A DNA stretch of 64,000 nucleotides from Panorpa germanica (Eukaryota > Arthropoda > Insecta > Mecoptera > Panorpidae): assembly GCA_963678705.1 (NCBI GenBank), contig CAVMBN010000126.1:1-64000 (forward strand), written 5' to 3'. Numbering within the stretch: position 1 is the first letter of the stretch; each line of letters begins with the position of its first letter. Of the stretch, positions 10,789 through 23,503 are shown piece by piece. Under the pieces are notes generated by a model. The model saw nothing but the letters and a program-made list of their open reading frames with translations. It was not told the origin of the DNA and did no database searches. A program made the translations under genes and the position numbers.

Positions 10789-13700
10789 TTTGGACTATGG
10801 ACAGAGTGGTGAATGTAACCTGAAATGCACGATCCACATAATTTACACAGTTCAACTTACCACCTTAAAGACAAATGCCTGCTGTTGAAATTGAATAAAA
10901 ATTTGCACAATACACGTGATTGATTTGATGGTTTCCAATTGAAATGTTAGGAAACGAATAACTAATTTTTTTAACTTTTTTTTCACAATTTCACAGTGAA
11001 CACAATACCGGTTTGTCACATGAAATTAACTGAGCAGAGAACAATAAGTAGCTGTCAAACAATGTATCACGCACCGGCGCCATTACTTAAAATATTGGTT
11101 TGTATCTATGCTATATATCAGAGATGGCGCTGTATGTGAAAAAAGATTTTCCCGCTTTTCTGGTAAATTTTTTCCTGAATTCCTGAATTTTCTTTGCTAT
11201 AAACCTCACGGAGCCCAAGACCTTTCCAACGAATGCAAAACCGTGGAAATCGGTTCTTGCGTTCTGGAGTTATAACGTTAGGAAGGAAAACCCGACTTAT
11301 TTTTATATAGTAGATTTTCAATTTTCTAAATTTATGCATTTTTCTAAAATTACGGATTTCTAGGAAATTTAGGAAAAAGCTGAGGACGCCAAAAGTCTTA
11401 GAATGTTTTTCTCTGTGAAATTGCAAATTTTAAACGAGATGCATAAAGCCGTTTTTGAATCACTACACAGAATTCAATACCAAACGTATAAACAAATAAA
11501 TAAAAAAAGAAAGAAGAGTTAAAAGTTTCCTAAAGACCCTTTCCCAACAAATTATTCAACCAACACAATAAACGTACCTGACTCTTAACAGCGGGGTCTC
11601 TTACTCCGTATTGGTAGCGATTACCAACATATTGTGTGTAAAATTCAGTAGCAATTGTTATAAACACTCCATTTGTTAAATAAACAAGTTTTCACGGAAG
11701 CCCTATAGCAGTAACCCCAAATGTAACACACCCGTTTTAAATGATGTTGACTCTTACAGGTGACATTGCAATAAGCTCAATGACGCACCAAGCGCTTCCT
11801 ACGCAATAACAGGAAATTATAATCACATGAGAGCGTCCACACTATCTCATGATCGATCAAAATAACAGCACAGGACCGCAGTTGGATTGTGAATGGCCAA
11901 GATTGGTGGAAATTTTGAAAGCGTAAAAGATTTTTTTTTAAATTTAATTCATAATTTACAATCTGTACCAAAAAATATTGATCTAGTATTGACACTTGAG
12001 TTTGTCATCACCGATGACGTACTCTTTAGCGTAACCAATTATAATAATTCACACAGACATGTGATTTTTTCAAATACATGTACTTCAAATGCAAATTCAA
12101 AGCACAAAACACACGAGGTCGTATACGCTAATATTTTGTGTGTTGAATTGTTTTTAATTTGGAATATGGAATCTTGTCATGTCGAAAGGCTCAGTTTCAT
12201 ACACCGTGTCCGATAATGAATATAATCTGTTATAATAGGTTTAACTGCAAGATTATCGCGCAAGGAGAAACGTAAATGCTGGATTCGTCCTGATCTACAA
12301 AGGAGAAAAGATTATAATGCAAAAAATAAAACTTATTTAATAAAGGACTATCTTGTCGATGGGGAACTACGGACCGATGGCTAATTTAACATTATTGTAA
12401 GATTGTCCAGTTCATATAGGAATGCAGGTGTAAACTAACCTTAAACTTATGCTTTAAAAAAATACTGTGTTTGCATTTTTTTTTTCTTTTTAATGACTTC
12501 CTCTTTATTTTCACAAATTATTGCTCTAGAAATGTTGCTCAAAGCGTTATATTTTTACTTTTTGTGTTCATACTTCATGTCCATGGTATTTCAAAGACAT
12601 TGATATTGTCTATATTTTTTTTATAAACGTATAGAAATGTCATTTGCATTTGAAGTAATTCATATTTTACACGGATAATTGCGTTGTTCAAAATGAAGGT
12701 AACACAAGTCAAGTTAATATGTGTGTTAGAGTGTGTTAGACTTTGCTTTCTCTCTCTCCTTACCACTGTTACCACTCATTACCAACTTAAACTGAAATCC
12801 ATTTTTACAATTTAAAAATTCAGAGAATACTTACTCTTGTTCCTATATCTTTGAGCTCCTCATTGTTTCCCTCTTTTTCCCTTTTTCTCTTTTCTTGTCT
12901 TATCTATATTTTTAGGTTATGTTGCTTATTAACAGATTATTTCTTTTATTAATAAAATTATTTTTTTCTTAATATATGTAATAACTTTAAATAACAATAG
13001 TTTTCAAGCTAGTGTCAAATAAACTTCTAACTATTTATCTAAATATCGTAATGTAAAAATTTCTTCTTATTATTACTTAGGTGATTCCAGCCAATTGCAC
13101 TAACTATAACTACTGTGATGTCACTATCATAATCATTCTTTTTTATTTATGCAAATCTGTATACCAATGTGAACAATTATCTGATTGTAAAAATTGAATC
13201 CTTTTAATAAATAAAACAGCTAAAGAGTTTTTAAATATCACTGCTCCAGAATTGTCTGCATCTTAAGTCATACCACTCCTTTCCATTGCCTTCACTACCA
13301 TAAAATGTATAAATTTTTACTTGGTGTATTTTGCAGCATAGTTCAATCTGCTCCTCCATTTATTACATTTTTAGATTTAGATTTCCCGCGTTCCACGCAC
13401 ACCAATCTGATCGAACGTCAAAACAGAACATTATGTCCAGACGACAACAGACGCACTTTAGTTTTGACAGCTCATTGCACACGTCGATTTAGAATTATAG
13501 ACAAGTTAATTTGCACCGTATTCAGTTAATATTTTACTAAAATAATCCGCAGCATACGAGTATATCTGAAATTAATGTGCACAAAAATATATAGAGTTTT
13601 TTTACTCTGGTTTCCCTTCAGAGCGAATAAATCTTTCGCCTTTTACTAACGATTTCCGTGGAGGGGAGCACTCAAAAAGGAAAGGGAATATAACGATAAG

Positions 13701-14730
13701 ATAAAAGATAAAAAGAATGAGTTCAAAACATAGATGGAAAAAGAAATAAAAGAGATAACAACGGAAAGGCAGGCATGGGATTACATAAATAGGGAGAAAA
13801 GTCAAAGGAAAAAGCCGAGTAAGAAAATAAAAATGGAGGAGTGGACGAAACATTTTATGGGAGTACTAGGAGGAAAGAAAAGAAACGAGAGTACAAAGAA
13901 GTTGAATAAAGAGAAGAAGAAAGTAAACGAAATAGAACTAAATGAACTAAAAACACAAACTCAAGGAAAAGAAAGCACCAGGTAGAGATGGACTGAAGAA
14001 CGAAGCGTGGAAAGTTGGGCGAGAAATGATAGAGAAAGGATTACTGACAGCGTTGAATAAGATATGGAAAGGAGGAGACCTGCCAGACAGCTGGAGAGAA
14101 GGGATAATAACTCCGCTATACAAAAAGGGAAATAGACATGAAGTAAAGAACTATAGGGGAATTACCCTATTAAATACAGGGTATAGAATCTATGCAGAAA
14201 TAGTGAGAGAAAGGTTGGAAGAAGAGATAAGAGTAAAAGAAATAATACCCAAAACGCAAGCAGGGTACAGAAAGGGGAGAGGAACGTTAGACAACATATA
14301 CGCACTGAAATATGTAGTAGAAAGAAAACTAAAGGAAAAAGGATGAAAGATTTTTGCGATGTTCATTGACCTGAAAGCAGCATTCGACATGATAAACAGG
14401 GAGAAGTTGTAGGAATATGTGAGACGGAAAATAATAGATGAGAACATAGTGGAAAGAATTGAAGAAATCTACAAAGAGACAAAGATGCGAATAAGAGTTG
14501 GGGGTGAAGAGTCTGAAGAATTCTGGGCAGACAAGGGGTGAGGCAAGGTTGTCCTCCAAGCCCCATTTTATTTGCGATGGATGATCGACAGATTGATAAC
14601 CAGTATGATGATGTATGGAACAGAGATATGGGGGTAGAAGGAGCAAGAGAAGTTGGAAAGAATAGAGGAAAGATATATTAAATGGATGTGTCTCGTTTAC
14701 ACGATGCATGATATTGCTTCTTCGCTGAAC
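9821..14730. repeat. 4,910-bp tandem unit, copy 3
   Basis: Complete unit. Sub-parts: dispersed repeat 11120-11510, exon-like 11578-11691, transposase-like 12259-12384. Differences from copy 1 seem concentrated in the right third (for example near 12915, 13200, 13326, 13420, 13556, 13916 and 14557). Several of these (13200, 13556 and the nearby AAATTAATG) are shared with copy 4, while at 11595 and 11624 the unit matches copy 1. Confidence 0.95.
13671..14685 (+). pseudogene. LINE ORF2 fragment, copy 3
   Basis: Same block and same breaks as copy 1. A G-to-A change near 13916 turns KEKEKV into KEKKKV, and CCGAGCC has become CCAAGCC near 14557. No extra frame break. Confidence 0.85.
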
Positions 14731-15698
14731 GACAATGTCTTGCGATTTAGTTGGATCGCCAACAATAATTGCAGCAACATCATTAACGGTGGGTGCATTG
14801 AATCTCCGCACATGTTCACCTGTTGGGGTACAATCCGCTCTTATGACAAATTTGTGCGTATCCGATGGCATTCGTTTCAATGCTGTTTTGAACATATTAA
14901 CCACAGCATTATTAGCGTGAAAAAATGCTTGCAACTGTTCAATAATTCGTCTCTTTAACTGTTGTGTTCCCTGTATATTGCACCGCACATTCAGCTGATC
15001 CACCATCGACGAAATAAAATATATTTGCAGAAATTGATGCGGTTCATCTGGTGTTGGCACCATTGAACCATGCAAATGATATATTTGTCCTTGTATCTGT
15101 AATTGCAAACAATCATTTGTTGAAGAATACGGTGTAACTTCTGATCGTGTGATGGTGTAGTGTGTGGTGTATATGTAGTTGTTATGTGTTGCAATTCATT
15201 GTGTTGGTGTGAGTGATTGGTTATGTGTGTTGTATCTTTTACCTTGCAAGTCGGCATGAAGCCGCCTTCTCGAATGATATTAGCTCCAAAGGAAGTCATA
15301 CGAAAGCAGTGGAAATGGCTGGAATCGGGATCACTTTCATCGAACAATGGTTTCAGTGGCTGTGGTGGTGTAAGTAATGGATCCAGTTTGACTTTTCCAC
15401 TTGCGCAGCACAATCCAGCCGTTTCTCTTTTGAACTTTAACGCATTGCAATATCGGCATATAGTCGTCGTTGGTCCAATATCTAAATTTTCATCATCACT
15501 GTAGTTCGCAGTGGGATCATATTGGAATGCCATGCGATTTTATGATGCCAATGATCTTCGTGTGCTCACGCGTTGTCTCAATCGGGCATTTTCTCTTATT
15601 ATATTTTGCCTTTCTTCGCTTAAGATCTGTGAATACACTTGTTGCTGGCTTGCATGTCTTGTGCGGCGGCCGATGTTCGCACGTCGTTCTCTAGGCAT
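14686..15698 (-). pseudogene. Helitron N-terminal fragment, copy 4
   Basis: Exon 1 15698-15243, intron 15242-15097, exon 2 15096-14686. Slightly more diverged than the others: an alanine replaces serine after CC in the GLCC motif, and AAGCG has become ATGCG near 15532. The TAA at 15542-15540 is retained. Confidence 0.8.
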
Positions 15699-18600
15699 TT
15701 TGGACTATGGACAGAGTGGTGAATGTAACCTGAAATGCACGATCCACATAATTTACACAGTTCAACTTACCACCTTAAAGACAAATGCCTGCTGTTGAAA
15801 TTGAATAAAAATTTGCACAATACACGTGATTGATTTGATGGTTTCCAATTGAAATGTTAGGAAACGAATAACTTATTTTTTTAACTTTTTTTTCACAATT
15901 TCACAGTGAACACAATACCGGTTTGTCACATGAAATTAACTGAGCAGAGAACAATAAGTAGCTGTCAAACAATGTATCACGCACCGGCGCCATTACTTAA
16001 AATATTGGTTTGTATCTATGCTATGTATCAGAGATGGCGCTGTATGTGAAAAAAGATTTTCCCGCTTTTCTGGTAAATTTTTTCCTGAATTCCTGAATTT
16101 TCTTTGCTATAAACCTCACGGAGCCCAAGACCTTTCCAACGAATGCAAAACCGTGGAAATCGGTTCGTGCGTTCTGGAGTTATAACGTCAGGAAGGAAAA
16201 CCCGACTTATTTTTATATAGTAGATTTTCAATTTTCTAAATTTATGCATTTTTCTAAAATTACGGATTTCTAGGAAATTTAGGAAAAAGCTGAGGACGCC
16301 AAAAGTCTTAGAATGTTTTTCTCTGTGAAATTGCAAATTTTAAACGAGATGCATAAAGCCGTTTTTGAATCACTACACAGAATTCAATACCAAACGTATA
16401 AACAAATAAATAAAAAAAGAAAGAAGAGTTAAAAGTTTCCTAAAGACCCTTTCCCAACAAATTATTCAACCAACACAATAAACGTACCTGACTCTTAACA
16501 GCGGTGTCTCTTACTCCGTATTGGTAGCGATTATCAACATATTGTGTGTAAAATTCAGTAGCAATTGTTATAAACACTCCATTTGTTAAATAAACAAGCT
16601 TTCACGGAAGCCCTATAGCAGTAACCCCAAATGTAACACACCCGTTTTAAATGATGTTGACTCTTACAGGTGACATTGCAATAAGCTCAATGACGCACCA
16701 AGCGCTTCCTACGCAATAACAGGAAATTATAATCACATGAGAGCGTCCACACTATCTCATGATCGATCAAAATAACAGCACAGGACCGCAGTTGGATTGT
16801 GAATGGCCAAGATTGGTGGAAATTTTGAAAGCGTAAAAGATTTTTTTTTAAATTTAATTCATAATTTACAATCTGTACCAAAAAATATTGATCTAGTATT
16901 GACACTTGAGTTTGTCATCACCGATGACGTACTCTTTAGCGTAACCAATTATAATAATTCACACAGACATGTGATTTTTTCAAATACATGTACTTCAAAT
17001 GCAAATTCAAAGCACAAAACACACGAGGTCATAAACGCTAATATTTTGTGTGTTGAATTGTTTTTAATTTGGAATATGGAATCTTGTCATGTCGAAAGGC
17101 TCAGTTTCATACACCGTGTCCGATAATGAATATAATCTGTTATAATAGGTTCAACTGCAAGATTATCGCGCAAGGAGAAACGTAAATGCCGGATTCGTCC
17201 TGATCTACAAAGGAGAAAAGATTATGGTGCAAAAAATAAAACTTATTTAATAAAGGACTATCTTGTCGATGGGGAACTACGGACCGATGGCTAATTTAAC
17301 ATTATTGTAAGATTGTCCAGTTCATATAGGAATGCAGGTGTAAACTAACCTTAAACTTATGCTTTAAAAAAATACTGTGTTTGCATTTTTTTTTCTTTTT
17401 AATGACTTCCTCTTTATTTTCACAAAATATTGCTCTAGAAATGTTGCTCAAAGCGTTATATTTTTACTTTTTGTGTTCATACTTCATGTCCATGGTATTT
17501 CAAAGACATTGATATTGTCTTTATTTTTTTAATAAACGTATAGAAATGTCATTTGCATTTGAAGTAATTCATATTTTACACGGATAATTGCGTTGTTCAA
17601 AATGAAGGTAACACAAGTCAAGTTAATATGTGTGTTAGAGTGTGTTAGACTTTGCTTTCTCTCTCTCCTTACCACTGTTACCACTCATTACCAACTTAAA
17701 CTGAAATCCATTTTTACAATTTAAAAATTCAGAGAATACTTACTCTTGTTCCTATATCTTTGAGCTCCTCATTGTTTCCCTCTTTTTCCCTTTTTCTCTT
17801 TTCTTGTCTTATCTATATTTTTAAGTTATGTTGCTTATTAACAGATTATTTCTTTTATTAATAAAATTATTTTTTTCTTAATATATGTAATAACTTTAAA
17901 TAACAATAGTTTTCAAGCTAGTGTCAAATAAACTTCTAACTATTTATCTAAATATCGTAATGTAAAAATTTCTTCTTATTATTACTTAGGTGATTCCAGC
18001 CAATTGCACTAACTATAACTACTGTGATGTCACTATCATAATCATTCTTTTTTATTTATGCAAATCTGTATACCAATGTGAACAATTATCTGATTGTAAA
18101 AATTGAATCCTTTTAATAAATAAAACAGCTAAGGAGTTTTTAAATATCACTGCTCCAGAATTGTCTGCATCTTAAGTCATACCACTCCTTTCCATTGCCT
18201 TCACTACCATAAAATGTATAAATTTTTACTTGGTATATTTTGCAGCATAGTTCAATCTGCTCCTCCATTTATTACATTTTTAGATTTAGATTTCCCGCGT
18301 TCCACGCACACCAATCTGATCGAACGTCGAAACAGAACATTATGTCCAGACGACAACAGACGCACTTTAGTTTTGACAGCTCATTGCACACGTCGATTTA
18401 GAATTATAGACAAGTTAATTTGCACCGTATTCAGTTAATATTTTACTAAAATAATCCGCAGCATACGAGTATATCTGAAATTAATGTGCACAAAAATATA
18501 TAAAGTTTTTTTACTCTGGTTTCCCTTCAGAGCGAATAAATCTTTCGCCTTTTTCTAACGATTTCCGTGGAGGGGAGCACTCAAAAAGGAAAGGGAATAT

Positions 18601-19482
18601 AACGATAAGATAAAAGATAAAAAGAATGAGTTCAAAACATAGATGAAAAAAGAAATAAAAGAGATAACAACGGAAAGGCAGGCATGGGATTACATAAATA
18701 GGGAGAAAAGTCAAAGGAAAAAGCCGAGTAAGGAAATAAAAATGGAGGAGTGGACGAAACATTTTATGGGAGTACTAGGAGGAAAGAAAAGAAACGAGAG
18801 TACAAAGAAGTTGAATAAAGAGAAGGAGAAAGTAAACGAAATAGAACTAAATGAACTAAAAACACAAACTCAAGGAAAAGAAAGCACCAGGTAGAGATGG
18901 ACTGAAGAACGAAGCGGGGAAAGTTGGGCGAGGAAGGATAGAGAAAGGATTACTGACAGCGTTGAATAAGATATGGAAAGGAGGAGACCTGCCAGACAGC
19001 TGGAGAGAAGGGATAATAACTCCGCTATACAAAAAGGGAAATAGACATGAAGTCAAGAACTGTAGGGGAATTACCCTATTAAATACAGGGTATAGAATCT
19101 ATGCAGAAATAGTGAGAGAAAGGTTGGAAGAAGAGATAAGAGTAAAAGAAATAATACCCAAAACGCAAGCAGGGTACAGAAAGGGGAGAGGAACGTTAGA
19201 CAACATATACGCTCTGAAATATGTAGTAGAAAGAAAACTAAAGGAAAAAGGATGAAAGATTTTTGCGATGTTCATTGATCTGAAAGCAGCATTCGACATG
19301 ATAAACAGGGAGAAGTTGTAGGAATATGTGAGACGGAAAATAATAGATGAGAACATAGTGAAAAGAATTGAAGAAATCTACAAAGAGACAAAGATGCGAA
19401 TAAGAGTTGGGGGTGAAGAGTCTGAAGAATTCTGGGCAGACAAGGGGTGAGGCAAGGTTGTCCTCTGAGCCCCATTTTATTT
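14731..19482. repeat. Tandem unit, copy 4 (terminal, diverged, 1 bp shorter)
   Basis: The right-most copy. It carries more substitutions than copies 1-3, and one T is missing from the T run near 17390, so downstream offsets are one base less. Sub-parts: dispersed repeat 16030-16420, exon-like 16488-16601, transposase-like 17169-17294. It loses register with the other units right after CCCCATTTTATTT at 19470-19482 and continues as ordinary LINE sequence. Confidence 0.95.
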
Positions 19483-20520
19483 CCGAAAAAGAGAAAGGAG
19501 TATTTTGAGAGGAATGGAATGGCGATCGAGGAGGCAGAGAGGAGAAGAGAAGGAGGCGCAAATGTGGAAGAGGAACTAAGGAGAAGGGATAAGGAGAAAA
19601 GCAAATACAGTACACGATATAAAAGGATTTGGGAAAGTAATATACCTCAGTATTTAATAGAAAAAATACATAAAAAACATTAGAAGGACAGCAAGGTTTA
19701 GATTGGGAAATGAGGAAAAGGAAAACAGATACTGGGAAAGTAGTGAGGAAAGAATGTGTAGAGTGTGCGGAACGGAAGACGAAATAGTGGAGCACATTAA
19801 GTTTGACTGTAAGGAAAAAGTAGTGTAAAGTAGTGAAAAAGTAGTAGTAGAGGGAGGCAGTGTAGGAAAGAGGTGGATGGCGGAAATAGAAAAAAGGAAA
19901 GAAAAAAACAGGACAATCAATAAGCTCAGCAATAAGGGTTGGATAAGGAACATGAAGAAAGAGGAATTACTAAAAGAGGCAGTGAAGGGAAGCAGGAGAA
20001 AGAAGGAAGTAGCGAGGAAACAGTTAAACTTCGGTCCAGACAAATAGAGGATTTGCGGAAAGGAGATAAGGACAAGAGGTGGATGACGGAGATAGAGACA
20101 ACAATAAAATAGTAAAGAAAGAGAGTCAAGAAGAAATAGTAAAGTAAGAGAGTCAAGAGGAAATAGTAAAGATAGAGTGTTTATGCCTGTAATAGACATA
20201 AGTGGAGAAGTGAAAACGAAGAGAGAAGGCAGGAAGGACAGTAAAAAGATAATAGAGGGTTTGTCGAGAGGAGACAAGGAAGGCAAGAGGTGATAGATGA
20301 AGATACAGGTAATAAGGAGGGAGAAGCAGGACACGGTGTGAATAAAGGAGAAGTAGGAAACATGAAGAGAGGTGATCAAGAAAAGAAGAAACAAAAAGAA
20401 ATATTCGAAGTAGTAATAGTCTTGAATAGTTTAAGTTTAGTTTTAAGTTTGAATTTATATGAAATGCATCAAGAAATATAATAATGTAGATTGTAAAGCC
20501 GAAAGGCACACAATTAATAT
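18580..20520 (+). pseudogene. LINE ORF2 with C-terminal region and 3' end (array-terminal copy)
   Basis: The RT block matches the array copies (LPDSWREG, QAGYRKGRG), then at 19483 jumps to a later point of ORF2, reading KRKEYFERNGMAIEEAERR as in 62150-62210. The C-terminal zinc-knuckle region follows around 19750-19810 (CRVCGTEDE..EHIKFDC) with a stop nearby, then a purine-rich tail with internal duplications and the 3' terminus. That terminus carries the hairpin GCC-GAAA-GGC at 20498-20507 and CACAATTAATAT. The YADD part is deleted, so it cannot encode a working RT. It shows how the LINE continues beyond the amplified unit. Confidence 0.8.
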
Positions 20521-21235
20521 AATAAATAATATAGAGTTTCTTTTTAACATTTTACCTAAATTGTAACTTTATGTAAGGCTTGATGAGCTTATTATTGCCA
20601 GCATCCTTAAAAAAAGTGAATCATTTTTTTATAATAAATGAGTATTACCTTGAAGATTTGTTACTCTGTCAATTTTTACAATTTATGAATAAAACTTTAA
20701 CAGCTAATTCTTAAGGTACAAAAACTGAACATCTCTGTTTAGGACTTATACTAGTCTGAAAAATTAATTTTTACTCTCATTTAAGGTCTTGATCTTTTCT
20801 AGTGTAATATACTCCGATTATCTTTTATAAGCAACTATTTTTTGTATTTTTTCTGTATTTGTTCTTCCTTTCTTATATTCCTTCTCTGTTCGTCATCATG
20901 AACTTTCCAAGCCAGTCAAACATACACGATCATCTAAAACCGCTCCAAGAAATCTTTTAATAATTTTTGTGTTCTTTCCAACATCAAATTTGCTATTTTT
21001 TGTACTTCTTTTATATAGACATCATGTTTCGTATACTTTTAAGTCAATATAAACTCATTGCTTGCAACATTATCCAAGAGAAAAAAAATATTTATAATAA
21101 TTTAACCTAACTTTGTTTATTCTTCTTCATTTTGTGATATTGATTTGTTTTCATTTTTCTAATACATATAGCTTCAAATATATTAGCAGATCGCTAATAA
21201 TTTCCTAAGAATAATAAGTCAGTTTTTGTTTTTAG
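20521..21235. other. AT-rich intergenic or intronic DNA; nothing recognised
   Basis: No open frame of note. It ends in a pyrimidine-rich tract and TTTTAG at 21231-21235, which would serve as the acceptor of the exon that follows. Confidence 0.5.
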
Positions 21236-22240
21236 TACGTGCTAATCTTTTCCATGAAAATGGAGGACTGCAAACGACAGAAAATAAAAATGGAAGTTGA
21301 AGAGAAATTAAATGTGCTAATTAAAACACAAATTATAAATGAAGAAGATCTCAAAATAGAAATAAAAGAGGGACGAGTTGTAAGAGAAACAGTGGAATGT
21401 GATGAAGTACAAACAGAGTTTAAAGAAGAACCAGACGAGAACTTAGAGGAAGTTACAAATTAAGGAGAAATAACTGATTTTTAAAGTTTTAGATTGATTA
21501 TTCATCTGTTTTGCATAATTGCGATAACACGTTACCAATCGCAACCAAATTGCAGGAACATTTACAAATATCACCTCGGAATAAGGTAAATATAAATTCG
21601 ATAGTTAAAAATGTCGTTAAACCGCTTAATTGTGAACAACCAGAAAATGAAACATTTGATAATAAATTGCAGCTTTATATCTGTGAAGTTTGTGACAAAT
21701 CGTTTAAAAATGCATAAAATATCAAAATACATTTCCATAAACATTCGACAAAGAAAATGCATTCTTGTACTGTCTGTAACAAAACGCTTAGCAGCTCATC
21801 AGCTTTAAAACGGCATAAGAACAGACATTTAGGTGTAAAACCATTCTCTTGCAATGAATGTAGTAAAACGTTTAGTTCAATCAGTTCATTTAAAACGACA
21901 TAAGAACACACATTTAGGGGTTAAACCATATTCTTGTGACGAATGTAACAAATCGCTAAGCAGCTCATTTGCTTTAAAAGTACCTAAGAACATACATTTA
22001 GGTGTTAAACTATTTACATGCACTGAATGTAGGAAAAAGTTTAGTCAGTTGGGAACGTTAAACCGACGTAAGAACTTATATTGACTTGTAACGAATGTAG
22101 TAAAACGTTTAGTCAATCAGGAGTTTTAAAACGACATAAAAATCTACATTTAGTTGTAAAATGATTTTCGTGAGTCGTTTGCAACAAACGCTTTGAAGGA
22201 GAGAGAGTTCCTTACAACAACATAAAAAACACTCATGCTA
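21236..22240 (+). pseudogene. C2H2 zinc-finger protein gene, degenerate
   Basis: After an acceptor-like TTTTAG, an ATG at 21254 opens an acidic/lysine-rich leader (KMEDCKRQKIKMEVEEK, then EFKEEPDENLEE) ending at TAA 21461. From about 21505 C2H2 fingers follow: ICEVCDKSF (TAA after it at 21716), SCTVCNKTLSSSSALKRHKNRH, SCNECSKTFSS, then a frameshift near 21890, SCDECNKSLSSSFAL, TCTECRKKFSQLGTL, a further frameshift near 22085, and TCNECSKTFSQSGVLKRHKN. Such proteins normally bind DNA in the nucleus. Fingers are joined by HLGVKPFSC-type linkers instead of the canonical TGEKPY. At least two frameshifts and three stops argue for a pseudogene; alternative splicing cannot remove all of them. Confidence 0.75.
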
Positions 22241-22479
22241 TTAAAAGTCGCTAAGCTTACCTAATATATTTTCAATTTACACATTTAACTGTTTTTCTAC
22301 ATAATGTTCATTTCTGAAACATGACAAATTCAATTATTACTAAACAGTCTCTGTTGCTTTCTCGCAACTTATATTAAACTTTTAAGCTTTGTGCCTAGTA
22401 TTTTGTGTTTTATTATTTTTGCTGGATTCTTATTTAATCTTTTAATAGTGACTAGTTTGAAGACAAATAAAACATAAAA

Positions 22480-22681
22480 GTAAAAAAAAAGCATTAAATG
22501 GTCTATCATCACATGTAGTAGGAGCAAATTGTGAAAAGGACGACTATGATGTCCTAATTGGTTTAGAAGAATTTACTGAGGGAAGTAGTATATTAGAAAA
22601 TAACTATAAAGGTGAGAAGACGAGGAATTCTCTGATTTAGATGATAACTTGATAGACGTTGATATTTATGAATACGATTAG
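22480..22681 (+). pseudogene. Unrecognised acidic coding remnant with a frameshift
   Basis: One frame reads GLSSHVVGANCEKDDYDVLIG and EEFTEGSSILENNY, then after a one-base shift near 22620 DEEFSDLDDNLIDVD followed by a stop at 22679. The run of acidic residues and lack of stops suggest former coding sequence. I do not recognise the family. The rest of 22241-23313 is AT-rich with nothing I can name. Confidence 0.25.
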
Positions 22682-23503
22682 TTTGAAGGTTAACCATTAT
22701 CTTACGTTACAGGGTTTGTTGCCTAAACATTGAAAATATCCACTGTTGTGTTATTATTTCTAAATTATTTCTAAGGATCGCGCAATGAGTTGTACAAAAG
22801 TTATTGAGTTTTATCTATGACATGTTTCCGAGTTTCTCTTATGTTTACATTTACCTGAAGTACAATCGGAGTGACCATTTCTGCTCATTAATTCCCAATT
22901 GTAATTTTCCTATAGTCAGACGTCCGAAAAGTCGTAACAATACTTTACCTCCTTGTCTTGCTAATTCTTTCTCTGTTATAAAATATAGGATGTACATGTT
23001 ATCCATCGTCGACTTCCTTTTTTAAGCCCGCCTAGTTCTCCGGGATTGGATTTTTCTTTTCCATCTTTTCTTTTAAACTTTTCTAGTGTTGCTGTATCGA
23101 ATAATTTCTCTTTTATATAATATGCTTTGTGATTATATAAACTTCAAACTTTATTCAAAAAAAAAATAAACAATAAAATATTTACCTTTTTTAACTCAAA
23201 AACCTTTTGTCATTTATGTTTCTAGTTTCAATTTTCGCTAAAAAGAAATTATAACATTTCAAGCATGTCTAATCTATTTAAAAAATAATTAAATTAAGCA
23301 TTTTGTATAATAATTTTTTTTTTTTTTTTTTTTTTTTTTTATTTCTCCTATTGTTTCAGCAATCTGCCTAAGTAGGCAATAAGCTTCTTACATGATAACT
23401 TACATAATTAATTAAGACATGTAAGAGAAACATTCCAGTGAATGCCCTCTTGTTTTTATATACAATAATCTATTATCATATATCATATATTGTGCACTAT
23501 TCC

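Noticed and set aside
19654-20394. Long antisense frames (up to 246 codons) over the LINE 3' region
   Set aside because: Produced by the purine-rich sense strand, which gives stop-poor pyrimidine-rich complements with no protein character.
23314-23340. T run as a transcription terminator
   Set aside because: It is the poly(A) tail of the minus-strand Jockey-like element.
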